A stretch of 64,000 nt of DNA from an uncultured Clostridia bacterium. GTDB taxonomy: Bacteria; Bacillota; Clostridia; Lachnospirales; CAG-274. The position numbers were made by a program, and so were the translations under genes. Numbering within the stretch: the first letter of the stretch is position 1; every line of letters begins with the position of its first letter. The notes beneath the pieces are model-generated. The model was not told the origin of the DNA. It saw nothing but the letters and a program-made list of their open reading frames with translations, and did no database searches. Location of the stretch: the NCBI GenBank assembly GCA_947630725.1, contig CANRIS010000001.1:123446-187445 (forward strand), in the 5' to 3' direction. Shown piece by piece: positions 41,876 to 52,755 of this stretch.

Positions 41876-44800
41876 TGATCCCAACTCCCTTCGTAACAGG
41901 TATTTTTATTTCTTCCGATATGCCTTTATTCAGATTCTTGTTTGCGACCGAAAGCATAAGCTTTATTCTGTTAAGCTGGTTTACTTCGCTTGCTCCCGGA
42001 TCATAGTCCACCGCAACAATATTTGAAAGAGGATAACGGCGTTTCAGCTCCTTTATTATGCCCTTTCCCGTTACATGATTCGGCAGACAGGCAAAGGGCT
42101 GAGTGCAGATGTTGTTCATTACTCCCGAATGTATAAGCTCCACAAGCTCCGCCGTCAGAAACCAGCCTTCACCCGTCTGATTTCCCAACGATACTATGGG
42201 AGCGGCAAGCTCTCCAAGCTCTTTTATATCGGCGGCAGGCTCAAAACGGCTGCTTTGGCGCAGAGCGTCCTGCATAGGCTTTCTTACAGCCTCTATGAAT
42301 TTTATGCCCAGACGTGTAATAACCGTTGTGGAATGTCTGAAACCCAGATATTTTTCTTTAAACGTACAGTTATACAGACTATAGAGGAAGAAATTCAGAA
42401 GATCAGGCACAACCGCCTCGGCTCCCTCGGCCTCTAAAAGTCCCACAATGTCGTTGTTGGCAGTCGGGTGAAACTTAACAAGAATTTCTCCTACCACGCC
42501 TACCTTCGGCTTTTTTATATCTCTCAGAGGAAGTCTGTCAAATTCTTCGACTATAAGCCTGCAATTCTTCTTGAACTCGCTGCTTTTATGCTTTACAACA
42601 GCCTTTTCGCATATGCCGAGCCATTTTTCGCAGAGCTTGTCCGCCGAACCCTTTTCGGCCTCGTATGGACGTGTGGCATACAGCACCTTTGTGAGAAGAT
42701 CGCCGTAAATACATCCCTGAAGCGCCCCTATAACCATATTGGGACTGTATACAAAGCCGGGATTTTTTTCAAGCCCCTGAGCCGAAACACTTACAACGGG
42801 GATATTGGGATACCCCGCTTTTTTAAGCGCCCTCCTTATAAAGCCCACATAGTTTGACGCGCGGCAGCCTCCTCCTGTCTGGCTCATAAGCAGAGTAGTG
42901 TTGTCGGGGTCGTACTTGCCCGAGTTTAAAGCCTCCAAAAGCTGTCCCACAACAATAAGCGCAGGATAGCAGGCATCGTTGTTTACATATCTTAAGCCTA
43001 TGTCAATGGCTTTTTTGTCTATGGCAGGCATAACCTCAAGGTTATAGCCCACCGCCCTGAGCGCAGGACGTATTATTCTGAAATGATAGGGCGCCATCTG
43101 AGGCATAAGCAGAGTGTGGGTCTTTTTCATTTCCTTTGTAAATATCACTCTGCCTACGGCCTTTGCGGGAGCGAAGGGCTTTATGCTTTTGGCTTTTCTG
43201 TCCTCTATGGCAGCCAAAAGCGAGCGTATCCTTATTCTGGCTGAACCGAGGCTGTTTACCTCGTCTATTTTAAGCACAGTATATATTTTTCCTGCGGCAC
43301 GAAGAATATCCGACACCTCATCGGTCGTTATGGCATCAAGACCGCAGCCGAATGAATTGAGCTGAACAAGCTCTATATTCTCCTTTGTTCTGACAAAGGC
43401 TGCCGCAGCATAAAGTCTTGAATGATATGCCCACTGATCCCTTACGTTAAGGGGACGGGGGACCTTTCCGAGGTGAGCCACCGAGTCCTCCGTAAGTACG
43501 GCGGTGTTGTAGGCTGTTATCATTTCGGGTATGCCGTGGTTAATTTCGGGGTCGAGATGATAGGGTCTGCCTGCAAGCACTATGCCCGTTATGCCCATTT
43601 CTTCAATAAGTCCGAGAGTTTCCTCTCCTTTTTTTCTTATGTCCGCCCTGAAAAGCTGCTGCTCCTGCCATGCGGCCTCGGCTGCCTTTCTTATCTCGGC
43701 GGCAGGTATATTGTCAAACTCCTCTTCAAGCCTTTTTATGAGAAACGCCTTGTCGTTCAGACTGAAAAACGGATTTTTAAAGTCTATGTCCGAGCCGTGT
43801 ATTTCTTCCATATTGTTCTTTATGTTTTCGGGATAGCTCGTGACTATGGGACAGTTGTAGCAGTTGTCCGCATCGGCTATCTCCTTATGTTCATATGGAA
43901 CGCAGGGATAAAAAATAAATTTGCAGCCCTTATCTATAAGGTATTTTACATGGCCGTGTACAAGCTTTGCGGGATAGCACACCGACTCGGAGGGTATGGA
44001 CTCTATCCCCAACTGATAAAGATCCCTGGTCGATTTGGGAGACAGCATAACGCTGTAGCCCAGCTTCGTGAAAAACGTGAACCAGAAGGGATAGTCCTCA
44101 TACATATTGAGAACCCTCGGTATGCCTACAACGCCTCTTTCAGCCTGTTCTTCGGGCAGAGGTATATAGTTGAAAAGTCTTTCGTATTTATATTCAAACA
44201 GATTGGGGACGCAGCTTGACGAAGCGTCCTTTCCCAGTCCTCTTTCGCATCTGTTGCCCGATATAAAGCGCCTGTCGGCTCCGAATCGGTTTATGGTGAG
44301 CAGACAGTGATTTCCGCAGCCCTTGCACCGTGTAAACGAGGATGTCACCGTGAGGTTTTCAAGCTCCTCCTCCGAAATTGTCCGGGACGTCTCTCCCTCG
44401 GTATATTTTTCTCTTGCCACAAGCGCAGCGCCAAAGGCTCCCATTATGCCCGCAATATCGGGGCGTATGGCATCTCTCTCCGAGATAAGCTCGAAAGCCC
44501 GCAGGACGGCGTTATTATAGAATGTGCCTCCCTGCACGACTATTTCATTGCCAAGCTCCGATGGGTCTGTTATTTTTATGACCTTCTGAAGTGCATTTTT
44601 GATGACAGAATAGGCAAGTCCCGAAGAAATATCAGCGACCTCGGCTCCCTCCTTCTGAGCCTGTTTTACTCTCGAATTCATAAAAACAGTACATCTGGAG
44701 CCTAAGTCTATGGGGCTTTTGGCATAGAGGGCAACTCTTGCAAAGTCCTCGACCCTCATGGAAAGGCTTTTTGCAAAAGTCTCTATAAAAGAGCCGCAGC

Positions 44801-46139
44801 CCGCCGAACAGGCCTCGTTCAGAAGAACGGAGTCTATTACGCCGTCCTTTATTCTTATGCACTTCATATCCTGTCCGCCTATGTCCAGAATAAAATCCAC
44901 CTTGGGATTGAAAAATGCGGCAGCCTTATAGTGCGCCACGGTTTCGATCTCTCCCAGATCAAGGGTCAGGGCAGCCTTTATAAGTCCCTCACCGTAGCCC
45001 GTGACGCAGGATTTGCCTATTTTAACATTTTGGGGCAGCTTTTTGTATATATCGCCGAGCGCCCTCATAACCACCTTAAGCGGAGCGCCCTCGTTGCTTG
45101 CATAAAATGAGTGAAGAAGTGTTCCGTCCTCTCCTATGACGGCAAGCTTTGACGTGGTAGAGCCCGAATCTATGCCAAGAAAAACCGTCTTTCCGTCATA
45201 TGCGCCAAGATCGCCCTTTCTGACTACGGCTCTGTCGTGTCTTTTTATAAATTCGCCAAAATCCTTCTCATCGGCAAAAAGAGGCGAAAGACGGTTTATT
45301 TCCATGCTGAGGTGCTTGTCGCCCTTGAGGTTTGAAATAAGTCTGTCGAAGGTAAAGCTTTTTTCGGGGTCGGCGCTGAGAGCTGAACCCATTGCGGCAA
45401 AAAGATGGGAGTTTTCTATCTCGACAACGTCCCCCTCTTCAAGCCCTAAAACGTCCACAAATCTGGCCTTAAGCTCCGTCAGAAAATGCAGGGGTCCTCC
45501 GAGAAAGGCTACTCTGCCCTTTATGGGCTTTCCGCACGCCAGACCGCTTATGGTCTGAGAGACTACCGCCTGAAATATTGATGCGGCAAGGTCGGGCTTG
45601 CTCGCTCCCTCGTTTATGAGAGGCTGTATATCCGACTTTGCAAAAACGCCGCAGCGGGCGGCTATGGGGTATATAATATCGTATGACTTTGCATATTCGT
45701 TAAGACCCTCTGCGTCCGTCTGAAGAAGGGTAGCCATCTGGTCGATAAAGGAGCCTGTTCCTCCTGCGCAGATGCCGTTCATTCTCTGTTCAAGGCCTCC
45801 GCTGAAATATATTATCTTGGCATCCTCTCCGCCTATCTCTATGGCTACGTCACAGCCCTTCGCCTTTTGTTCGATACATTCGGCAACTGCGACAACCTCC
45901 TGAAGAAAGGGTATGCCTATCCAATCTCCTATCGAAAGTCCGCCCGAACCCGTTATCATAGCTGAAAACTCACATTCGGGGCAGCTTTCGGCAGCGTCCT
46001 CCAAAAGCTCCAGCAGGGTCTGCTGTATATTCGAGAGATGTCTCCTGTAATCGCCGTAAATAAGCAGGCCGTTTTCATCAAGACAGGCTATTTTTATTGT
46101 GGTGGAACCTATGTCTATGCCTACTCTCATTTTGTTCAT
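41865..46139 (-). CDS. Giant 2-hydroxyacyl-CoA dehydratase activase-like protein
   Basis: 1424 residues. Two BadF/HgdC-type ATPase domains in tandem: about 4-270 ([35 protein letters not shown]) and about 315-590 ([36 protein letters not shown], with the Cys region that holds the shared 4Fe-4S cluster in HgdC). Then a Cys motif [11 protein letters not shown] and a long DUF2229/HgdB-like part ([20 protein letters not shown]). HgdC activates dehydratases by ATP-driven electron transfer. No dehydratase genes are adjacent, so the client is unknown. ATG at 46139, eight bases after GAGG, was preferred to one 30 bases up. Confidence 0.9.
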   Translation of the reverse strand: MNKMRVGIDIGSTTIKIACLDENGLLIYGDYRRHLSNIQQTLLELLEDAAESCPECEFSAMITGSGGLSIGDWIGIPFLQEVVAVAECIEQKAKGCDVAIEIGGEDAKIIYFSGGLEQRMNGICAGGTGSFIDQMATLLQTDAEGLNEYAKSYDIIYPIAARCGVFAKSDIQPLINEGASKPDLAASIFQAVVSQTISGLACGKPIKGRVAFLGGPLHFLTELKARFVDVLGLEEGDVVEIENSHLFAAMGSALSADPEKSFTFDRLISNLKGDKHLSMEINRLSPLFADEKDFGEFIKRHDRAVVRKGDLGAYDGKTVFLGIDSGSTTSKLAVIGEDGTLLHSFYASNEGAPLKVVMRALGDIYKKLPQNVKIGKSCVTGYGEGLIKAALTLDLGEIETVAHYKAAAFFNPKVDFILDIGGQDMKCIRIKDGVIDSVLLNEACSAGCGSFIETFAKSLSMRVEDFARVALYAKSPIDLGSRCTVFMNSRVKQAQKEGAEVADISSGLAYSVIKNALQKVIKITDPSELGNEIVVQGGTFYNNAVLRAFELISERDAIRPDIAGIMGAFGAALVAREKYTEGETSRTISEEELENLTVTSSFTRCKGCGNHCLLTINRFGADRRFISGNRCERGLGKDASSSCVPNLFEYKYERLFNYIPLPEEQAERGVVGIPRVLNMYEDYPFWFTFFTKLGYSVMLSPKSTRDLYQLGIESIPSESVCYPAKLVHGHVKYLIDKGCKFIFYPCVPYEHKEIADADNCYNCPIVTSYPENIKNNMEEIHGSDIDFKNPFFSLNDKAFLIKRLEEEFDNIPAAEIRKAAEAAWQEQQLFRADIRKKGEETLGLIEEMGITGIVLAGRPYHLDPEINHGIPEMITAYNTAVLTEDSVAHLGKVPRPLNVRDQWAYHSRLYAAAAFVRTKENIELVQLNSFGCGLDAITTDEVSDILRAAGKIYTVLKIDEVNSLGSARIRIRSLLAAIEDRKAKSIKPFAPAKAVGRVIFTKEMKKTHTLLMPQMAPYHFRIIRPALRAVGYNLEVMPAIDKKAIDIGLRYVNNDACYPALIVVGQLLEALNSGKYDPDNTTLLMSQTGGGCRASNYVGFIRRALKKAGYPNIPVVSVSAQGLEKNPGFVYSPNMVIGALQGCIYGDLLTKVLYATRPYEAEKGSADKLCEKWLGICEKAVVKHKSSEFKKNCRLIVEEFDRLPLRDIKKPKVGVVGEILVKFHPTANNDIVGLLEAEGAEAVVPDLLNFFLYSLYNCTFKEKYLGFRHSTTVITRLGIKFIEAVRKPMQDALRQSSRFEPAADIKELGELAAPIVSLGNQTGEGWFLTAELVELIHSGVMNNICTQPFACLPNHVTGKGIIKELKRRYPLSNIVAVDYDPGASEVNQLNRIKLMLSVANKNLNKGISEEIKIPVTKGVGISEA

Positions 46140-46190
46140 TCTATCAACCTCGGTTTCGTATAAATACAATATTTCCTCAGATTAAACACT

Positions 46191-46219
46191 ATAATAACAC
46201 AATCCCTTATTTTTTGCAA
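46191..46219 (-). promoter_or_regulatory. Promoter of the activase operon
   Basis: Minus strand TTGCAA, 17-base spacer, TATTAT. Between it and the glmM promoter (46220-46371) I see nothing. Confidence 0.6.
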
Positions 46220-46371
46220 GTCATTATTAATGGAAGTCCTCTCAAATCTGTCTCCGACTGAAGGTCACTGAAACGCCCTGACGTGTACAGCACCGCCCCT
46301 CCTCCTATACATACTTGTCCCTTTTCCCTTTTATACCGACAAAAGCAAAACAAAAACATTTTTAAAAACTA

Positions 46372-46400
46372 TTTACAGAAAATAAATATAATGTTATAAT
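46372..46400 (+). promoter_or_regulatory. glmM-glmS operon promoter
   Basis: TTTACA, 17-base spacer, TATAAT. Confidence 0.8.
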
Positions 46401-46406
46401 ACCTAA

Positions 46407-46598
46407 AAATGAATTTTTTGAAAAAGCGCCGACACAAGCCCCATACGCCGAAAAAGACTGTAAATACCGCATAAAACCCACGGTATGAGGTCTTGGATAC
46501 GGTAGACTTGTTTTCGGTCGGCAGCTTTTATGGCGTTGTGACGGAGGCGTTCGGATACGTCCCCGCACATAAGCGACAGCATCGGGAGGCAGAAAAAA
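46407..46598 (+). promoter_or_regulatory. Structured leader upstream of glmM-glmS
   Basis: Closing stem AAAAGC-GCCGAC (46422-46433) with GTCGGC-A-GCTTTT (46517-46529); inside ACAAG (46434) with CTTGT (46507), AAGAC (46454) with GTCTT (46490), and ATACCG (46464) with CGGTAT (46481). A second region GACG ... CGTC follows before the GGGAGG ribosome site. The conserved core of the glmS ribozyme was looked for and not found. Confidence 0.5.
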
Positions 46599-47948
46599 AT
46601 GGGAATATATTTCGGTACAGACGGCGTAAGAGGTGTTGCCAACACCGAGCTTTCGTGCGAGCTTGCTTATAAGCTCGGCAGAGCCGGAGCCTATGTTCTG
46701 ACGAAGAAAAACAAACACAGAGCCGCTATAATTGTCGGTACGGATACAAGAATATCGGGAGGAATGCTCGGAGCCGCCCTCTGCGCAGGCATATGCTCGG
46801 CAGGAGCCGATGTAATAGACCTCGGGGTAGTTCCCACGCCGGCGGTGGCATACCTCGTAAGGCTGTATAAGGCCGATGCGGGAGTCGTTATATCGGCATC
46901 TCACAACCCCGTCAAGGACAACGGCATAAAATTTTTTAACGGAGACGGCTTTAAGCTGAGCGATGAAATAGAAGAAGAGATCGAGGACATAATGCAAAAC
47001 CATATGAGCGATATACCTACCCCCACGGGTACGGACGTAGGCTCTATGACAACAAACGAAAAGGGAATAAGCGATTATGCGTCCTACATATCCTCTCAGG
47101 CAGAATGTCCTCTTGATGGCATAAAAATGGTGGTTGACTGCGCAAACGGCGCAACCTATAAGGCTGCCCGTCTCGTTTTCGGTTCTCTCGGAGCCGATGT
47201 GACCTATCTGAGCGCAGAGCCTGACGGCACAAATATAAACTTAAACTGCGGCTCAACTCATCTCGAAAACCTTAAGGCAGAAGTCATAAGACAAAAGGCT
47301 GAGATAGGCGTGGCATTTGACGGAGACGGCGACAGATGTCTCTGCGTTGACAAAAACGGAGAGACCGTTGACGGCGATATGATAATGGCTATCATAGGCA
47401 CGGACTATAAGGAAAGAGGACTTCTCAAGGACAACACCATCACCGCTACCGTTATGAGCAATCTCGGTTTTATGCTTATGGCAAAAAAACACGGCATAAA
47501 CATTGCCGTGACATCGGTGGGCGACCGCTATGTTCTTGAAGAAATGCTGGCTAAGGGCTATTGTCTCGGAGGAGAACAATCGGGACACATCATCATACTC
47601 GACAAAAATACCACGGGAGACGGACTTCTGACGGCTGTCACCCTCCTTTCGGTAATCAAAAGAAAAAATAAGCCCGTTTCGGAGCTTAAAAAAATAATGG
47701 AGGTTCTGCCGCAGGTGCTTATAAACGCCGAAGTGGACAACCGAAAAAAGTACGAATACGAAAAAAACGAAACCATCAGAAAAGCCATAGCCGAGCTTGA
47801 GGCAAAGTTTTCGGATGACGGCAGAGTTCTTATCCGCCCGTCCGGCACAGAGCCTCTTGTCAGAGTTATGATAGAGGGCAGAGATCTGGAAAGCATCACA
47901 AAAGAGGCTGAAAAGCTTGCAAGGCTCATTTCTGAAAATCTGGCCTGA
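46599..47948 (+). CDS. glmM: Phosphoglucosamine mutase
   Basis: Converts glucosamine-6-phosphate to glucosamine-1-phosphate for peptidoglycan precursors. 449 residues, full length. Seen: YFGTDGVRGVAN, the phosphoserine loop VISASHNPVKDNGIKFF, the metal loop AFDGDGDRCLCVD, GGEQSGHII and RPSGTEPLVRVM. GGGAGG precedes the ATG. The gene for the preceding enzyme, glmS, follows after 17 bases, so both steps are made from one transcript. Confidence 0.97.
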   Translation: MGIYFGTDGVRGVANTELSCELAYKLGRAGAYVLTKKNKHRAAIIVGTDTRISGGMLGAALCAGICSAGADVIDLGVVPTPAVAYLVRLYKADAGVVISASHNPVKDNGIKFFNGDGFKLSDEIEEEIEDIMQNHMSDIPTPTGTDVGSMTTNEKGISDYASYISSQAECPLDGIKMVVDCANGATYKAARLVFGSLGADVTYLSAEPDGTNINLNCGSTHLENLKAEVIRQKAEIGVAFDGDGDRCLCVDKNGETVDGDMIMAIIGTDYKERGLLKDNTITATVMSNLGFMLMAKKHGINIAVTSVGDRYVLEEMLAKGYCLGGEQSGHIIILDKNTTGDGLLTAVTLLSVIKRKNKPVSELKKIMEVLPQVLINAEVDNRKKYEYEKNETIRKAIAELEAKFSDDGRVLIRPSGTEPLVRVMIEGRDLESITKEAEKLARLISENLA

Positions 47949-47965
47949 AACAAGGAGGTAAAATT

Positions 47966-49807
47966 ATGTGCGGAATAGTAGGATATATAGGCAATAAAAA
48001 CGCTGTTCCCATACTTTTGCGCGGACTTGAAAGACTTGAATACAGAGGCTATGACTCCGCAGGAGTAGCCGTATACAGCGAAAAAGAAAAGGAAATCATA
48101 GTATGCAAGACAAAGGGCAGAGTAGAAAATCTCGAAACAAAGCTCTATGACAACCCCATCAAGGGAAGAATAGGCATAGGCCACACGCGCTGGGCGACCC
48201 ACGGCATACCCTCCGACACAAACGCACACCCTCATTTCAGCAAATCGGGCAAAGTGGCGGTGGTGCATAACGGCATAATCGAAAACTATATGGAGATAAG
48301 AGAAATACTCGGATCAAAGGGCTATGACTTCGTATCCGAAACCGATACGGAGACGGTGGCTCAGCTCACCGAATATTTCTATAATCAGACGGGCGATCTT
48401 CAGCAGGCTGTTTTCAAAACCCTCGAAAAGGTGGACGGCAGCTATGCTCTCGGCATAATATGCAGCGATTTTCCAGATATGATAGTCACCACAAAGAAAA
48501 ACTGTCCCCTTATAATAGGTCTCGGACAAGGCGAAAACTTTATCGCCTCGGACATAACCGCCATACTTCAGTATACGAGAAACACATATATATTGGAGGA
48601 CAATGAGGTCGCTTTTGTTTCAAAGGACAGCATAAAAATCTATGATGACAAAAAGGAAGAGATCAAAAAGGACGTATATGTTGTAGACTGGTCAATAGAG
48701 GCTGCCGAAAAGAGCGGCTATGACCACTTTATGCTCAAAGAGATATATGAACAGCCTAAAGTCGTGGCGGACAGCCTCAACCGCCGTTTCAAGCCCGACG
48801 GAACAGGCATACAGCTTGACTCCATAAAGCTTGGCAGGGAGGAGCTGTCCAACATAAACAAGGTCTATGTTGTGGCCTGCGGAACTGCATATTATGCAGG
48901 ACTTGTGGGAAAGGCGCTTATAGAAAAGCTTGCGAGGATACCCGTTATATCCGATGTGGCAAGCGAATTTCGCTATAAGGATCCCCTTATTGACGAAAAC
49001 ACCCTCGTTATAGTCATTTCACAGTCGGGCGAAACCGCCGACACCCTCGAGGCCATGAGACTTGCGAAAAAGAAAAACTCCCGCATACTGGCTGTTGTCA
49101 ATGTCGTTGGCTCCACTATTGCGAGAGAGGCCGATGATGTTATATACACCCTTGCAGGCCCCGAAATAGCCGTAGCGTCAACAAAGGCATATTCGGCTCA
49201 GGTGGTGGCGATGTTTCTTCTTTCGCTCCACATAGCTCTTGAAACGGGCAAAATGACCGTAGATCAGTTTAAGGAAATAAAAAAGGAGATGGAAAAGCTT
49301 CCGTCCCACATAAACAAAATACTGACAAAGGCTCCCAATGTAAAGAGGTTTATGGAAAAATATATAGGCTCGAAAAACGTATTCTATATAGGCAGGGGTC
49401 TTGACTATACGGTGTGCAGAGAGGGTTCTCTCAAGCTTAAGGAGATAGCCTATCTCCACAGCGAGCCCTATGCCGCAGGAGAGCTTAAGCACGGGCCCAT
49501 AGCCCTTATCGAAGAAAGCACCCTTGTTATTGCGGTGGCTACTCAGGAGCATCTCTTTGCAAAGACTATGAGCAACGTCAAGGAGGTAAAGGCACGAGGA
49601 GCGAAGGTACTCATTATCGCCATGGAGGGCAACCGAGAAATCGAAAACTATGCAGACGACTATATGTATATCCCCAGAACCCACCCCATACTCACTCCCC
49701 TTCTGGCAAACATACCTCAGCAGCTTTTCGCCTATTATATGGCTCTCGGACTGGGCAACGATGTTGACAAGCCCAGAAACCTCGCAAAGAGCGTAACGGT
49801 TGAATAA
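47966..49807 (+). CDS. glmS: Glutamine-fructose-6-phosphate aminotransferase
   Basis: Makes glucosamine-6-phosphate from fructose-6-phosphate and glutamine. 613 residues. N-terminal glutaminase with the catalytic Cys2 (MCGIVGYIG), THGIPSDTNAHPH and HNGIIENY; two SIS isomerase domains with VISQSGETADTLEAMR and EIAYLHSEPYAAGELKHGPI; conserved C-terminus DKPRNLAKSVTVE. CAAGGAGG precedes the ATG. There is no room for a glmS ribozyme between glmM and glmS. Confidence 0.97.
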   Translation: MCGIVGYIGNKNAVPILLRGLERLEYRGYDSAGVAVYSEKEKEIIVCKTKGRVENLETKLYDNPIKGRIGIGHTRWATHGIPSDTNAHPHFSKSGKVAVVHNGIIENYMEIREILGSKGYDFVSETDTETVAQLTEYFYNQTGDLQQAVFKTLEKVDGSYALGIICSDFPDMIVTTKKNCPLIIGLGQGENFIASDITAILQYTRNTYILEDNEVAFVSKDSIKIYDDKKEEIKKDVYVVDWSIEAAEKSGYDHFMLKEIYEQPKVVADSLNRRFKPDGTGIQLDSIKLGREELSNINKVYVVACGTAYYAGLVGKALIEKLARIPVISDVASEFRYKDPLIDENTLVIVISQSGETADTLEAMRLAKKKNSRILAVVNVVGSTIAREADDVIYTLAGPEIAVASTKAYSAQVVAMFLLSLHIALETGKMTVDQFKEIKKEMEKLPSHINKILTKAPNVKRFMEKYIGSKNVFYIGRGLDYTVCREGSLKLKEIAYLHSEPYAAGELKHGPIALIEESTLVIAVATQEHLFAKTMSNVKEVKARGAKVLIIAMEGNREIENYADDYMYIPRTHPILTPLLANIPQQLFAYYMALGLGNDVDKPRNLAKSVTVE

Positions 49808-49827
49808 TTTTTTCGGAGGAGACGCCA

Positions 49828-50520
49828 ATGAAAACCATAGGTATAATAGGGGCGATGGATCTTGAAACCGAGAACATAAAAAAGCTCATAAACATCGCCT
49901 CGGTAAGAAGAATTGCGGGAATGGATTTTTCTCTGGGCAGCTTTGAAAAAAACAGCGTTGTTGTTGTGCGCTGTGGCGTGGGAAAAGTAAACGCCGCCAT
50001 CTGCGCCCAGATACTCATCGATCTGTACGGAGTTGACTGTATTATAAACACAGGCGTTGCGGGAGGGCTTGACTCCAATGTGGGCATAGGCGATATAGTA
50101 ATTTCGTCTGATGTTATGCACCACGATATGGACGCATCGGGTCTGGGATTTGCTCCCGGGGTCATTCCCGATATGGCTGTCTCGCTGTTCGAGGCCGACA
50201 AGGAGCTTGTATCCCGCGCAAAAGCAGCCCTTTCGGAGTGCGCTCTTAAGGGCGTTGTGGGCAGAGTGGCAGGCGGAGACGTCTTTGTATCGGACGACTC
50301 ACTCAAAAAACATATAAGAGACTCCTTCGGAGCGGTATGCTGTGAGATGGAAGGCTCGGGCATAGCCCAGACCTGCCATCTGAACGGAGTTCCCTTCGTT
50401 ATAATAAGAGCCATATCGGATTCGGCAGACAACGCCGGAAGTATGGACTATCCCGTTTTCAAGGCTCTTGCGGCAGAAAATTCACAAAAATTGGTACACT
50501 GTATAATAAAGGGGCTTTGA
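49828..50520 (+). CDS. mtnN: 5'-methylthioadenosine/S-adenosylhomocysteine nucleosidase
   Basis: Cleaves adenine from methylthioadenosine and S-adenosylhomocysteine. 230 residues. Seen: KTIGIIGAMDLETENIKKLI, CGVGKVNAAICAQILID, NTGVAGGLDSNVGIGDIVIS, and VCCEMEGSGIAQTCHLNGVP followed by RAISDSAD, which holds the catalytic Asp. 20 bases after glmS behind GGAGGAG, so it is probably in the same transcript. Confidence 0.93.
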   Translation: MKTIGIIGAMDLETENIKKLINIASVRRIAGMDFSLGSFEKNSVVVVRCGVGKVNAAICAQILIDLYGVDCIINTGVAGGLDSNVGIGDIVISSDVMHHDMDASGLGFAPGVIPDMAVSLFEADKELVSRAKAALSECALKGVVGRVAGGDVFVSDDSLKKHIRDSFGAVCCEMEGSGIAQTCHLNGVPFVIIRAISDSADNAGSMDYPVFKALAAENSQKLVHCIIKGL

Positions 50521-50542
50521 GCCGTTTGTTTCGGAGGAAAAT

Positions 50543-51769
50543 ATGATCGAATCTTTAAAAAAGGGACTGAAAAAATACACGGGGCTTATCGCCGTAATAT
50601 TCATAGGGCTCCTGCTTTACAGGGTCATAACGGAGATAGACTTCAAAAGCATTCTCGACTGGGCGGCAACCCTTCTCAAGCCCTTTATAATAGGCGTTCT
50701 CATAGCCTATATACTCAATCCCATAGTAAGATTTTTTGACGAAAAGGTTTTTGCAAAGGCAAAAATTCTCGAAAACAAAAAAAAGCTTACAAAAACGCTT
50801 TCTATGATAATAACCTATGTTCTTGTAGGTCTTATCGTGTATTTTATAATAAGAAGCATTATGCCCGAAATAATATCGAGCATTCAGAACGTGGCCTCGG
50901 CTCTGTTTACCTATATACCAAAAGTGGAGGCGTGGCTCAACAGGGCTTTCAATGAGCTTGCCATCAGAGAGGGCGGCGCAAGAGAGATCGTCAATGCCTT
51001 CAAGGACAGCATAAACGCCGTATTTGACGCCATACTTCAGGGCGTTCAGTATGTGCCGGGAGTTATGTCAAAGGTCGTTTCGGGCACATTCAATGTGGCG
51101 GGCTGGCTTTTCAACTTTGTTATAGGCATAATAATATCACTCTATCTGCTTCTGGACAAAAACAACCTTATTGATCTTTGCAAAAAGACATTTTTCCTTA
51201 TGCTGCCCGAAAGCGGATATAAATCGCTCCGTGACTTTATAGCGGACGCAAACAACACATTTGAAAGCTTTTTTATAGGAAAGGTAATAGACTCAGCCAT
51301 TATAGCGGTAATATTCTTTTTCGGCTGCATATTTATAAGCCCCGACTACGCCCTCCTTTTTGCCTGCGTAATAGGCGTAACAAACATAATCCCCTATTTC
51401 GGACCGTTTATAGGAGGCGTACCCGTAGTCATACTGTGCCTTATGCAGAACCCCTATTCGGCTATATGGATGACTATCTTCATATTTATGATACAGCAGT
51501 TTGACGGCTATATACTGGGGCCGAGAATACTGGGAGACTCCATAGGCATAAAGCCTCTTGGCGTCATATTCTCAATACTCATAGGCGGAGGACTTTTCGG
51601 CGTTTTGGGAATGTTCTTCGGAGTGCCTGTTTTTGCTGTCATATCCAGAACCTACGGCAATTTTATAAATAAAAGCATAGACAGAAGACTTGCCGACAGA
51701 CAGCCGTCATACGAGCCGTCCGCCGCAAAGCCTGATAATGTCGGGGAGGATTCTCATGGACAACCCTAA
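50543..51769 (+). CDS. AI-2E/PerM-family transporter
   Basis: Membrane protein of 408 residues with about eight hydrophobic segments and the large cytoplasmic/extracellular helical insert typical of the AI-2E exporter family (UPF0118). Seen: LKPFIIGVLIAYILNPIVRF, FVIGIIISLYLLLDKNNL, GVTNIIPYFGPFIGGVPVVI and LGPRILGDSIGIKPLGVIF. Substrates of the family are mixed (AI-2, Na+/H+, others) and cannot be told here. The coding end overlaps the next gene by 14 bases. Confidence 0.9.
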   Translation: MIESLKKGLKKYTGLIAVIFIGLLLYRVITEIDFKSILDWAATLLKPFIIGVLIAYILNPIVRFFDEKVFAKAKILENKKKLTKTLSMIITYVLVGLIVYFIIRSIMPEIISSIQNVASALFTYIPKVEAWLNRAFNELAIREGGAREIVNAFKDSINAVFDAILQGVQYVPGVMSKVVSGTFNVAGWLFNFVIGIIISLYLLLDKNNLIDLCKKTFFLMLPESGYKSLRDFIADANNTFESFFIGKVIDSAIIAVIFFFGCIFISPDYALLFACVIGVTNIIPYFGPFIGGVPVVILCLMQNPYSAIWMTIFIFMIQQFDGYILGPRILGDSIGIKPLGVIFSILIGGGLFGVLGMFFGVPVFAVISRTYGNFINKSIDRRLADRQPSYEPSAAKPDNVGEDSHGQP

Positions 51770-52724
51770 ATCCATAAACCGATTTATGTTTCTTTATCTT
51801 CTGTGGGAGATGCTCCCTATGCAGATAATTCTTATAATACCCGCTTTGCTTATAAACAAGCTCAGCCCCAATATGGATGACTCGGTCTATTATGTAAATA
51901 TGTTCATAGTGCAGGATTTTTTTCTCGTGCTTTTGCCAATACTTTTATGTATGAGTATATTCAGGGACAGACTTTCGGAAATAATAAGCCTTCGGGGACT
52001 GTCTCTGTGGAACATAATTTTCATAGTAATGATAGGATTTCTTATGGATCCCGTTATGGAGTTTATATCGGCTGTAACGTCTCTGCTGTGTCCCGATACA
52101 AATATAGAGGTAGAAATGGCTATGATGCAGACTCCCCTGCCTATAGGGCTTCTCGTTATGGGGATCCTGCCTGCGATATTTGAAGAAACCCTTTTCAGAG
52201 GCTTTGTTTTCGGGGCAGCGAAACGCTTTTCGGTCAAAAAATCCATGCTGCTTTCGGCGTTTTATTTCGGACTGTTCCATCTGAACGGCTATCAGATACC
52301 CTACGCCATGTTTGCAGGACTTATTCTCGCTCTTGTGACATATACAACAGGCACAATACTTGCGCCTATACTGCTGCACCTCGTCATAAACGGCTCACAG
52401 GTCATATCCGTATATATCTATCTCAACAACGTTTCGGATGCGGCTGCACAGACGGCGGATACGGCGCTCACAGGCGACTATATACTGACGCTTTGTGTTT
52501 CCGCCCTTATATTCGGCGTTCTTCTGGCGCTTATGCTGAGAGCCTTTGTGAGATATAACAAAAAGCACAACAAATACTGCGAAATAACGGCTCCCTTGCA
52601 GAGTGAACAGACATACGGAGAAAATAAGCCGAAATTCGTTGATCGCTATTTTCTTCTGAATATCGCCTTGTTTGTATTGTATATGATAATAACGCACTTT
52701 CTGTCAAAAAATTTTCCTGCTTGA
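51756..52724 (+). CDS. CPBP-family intramembrane metalloprotease
   Basis: 322 residues with eight or so membrane segments. The Rce1/CAAX-protease (Abi) motifs are complete: PAIFEETLFRGFVFGAAKRF (EExxxR), SAFYFGLFHLNGYQ (FxxxH) and a later H/N site in LLHLVINGSQ. In bacteria such proteases process peptides or guard against bacteriocins. ATG at 51756 follows GGGGAGG by six bases; longer forms start inside the transporter gene. Last gene of the glmM-led run. Confidence 0.88.
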   Translation: MDNPKSINRFMFLYLLWEMLPMQIILIIPALLINKLSPNMDDSVYYVNMFIVQDFFLVLLPILLCMSIFRDRLSEIISLRGLSLWNIIFIVMIGFLMDPVMEFISAVTSLLCPDTNIEVEMAMMQTPLPIGLLVMGILPAIFEETLFRGFVFGAAKRFSVKKSMLLSAFYFGLFHLNGYQIPYAMFAGLILALVTYTTGTILAPILLHLVINGSQVISVYIYLNNVSDAAAQTADTALTGDYILTLCVSALIFGVLLALMLRAFVRYNKKHNKYCEITAPLQSEQTYGENKPKFVDRYFLLNIALFVLYMIITHFLSKNFPA

Positions 52725-52749
52725 CATAGGTTAAAATTTTTCATAAAAT
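52720..52749 (+). promoter_or_regulatory. yidC-jag promoter
   Basis: TTGACA, 18-base spacer, TAAAAT, overlapping the end of the CPBP gene. Confidence 0.5.
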
Positions 52750-52755
52750 TTAAAA

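Noticed and set aside
46407..46598. glmS ribozyme
   Set aside because: The start AAGCGCCGA is reminiscent, but the conserved GACGAGGAUGG and UCGGCGGAUGCC core segments are absent.
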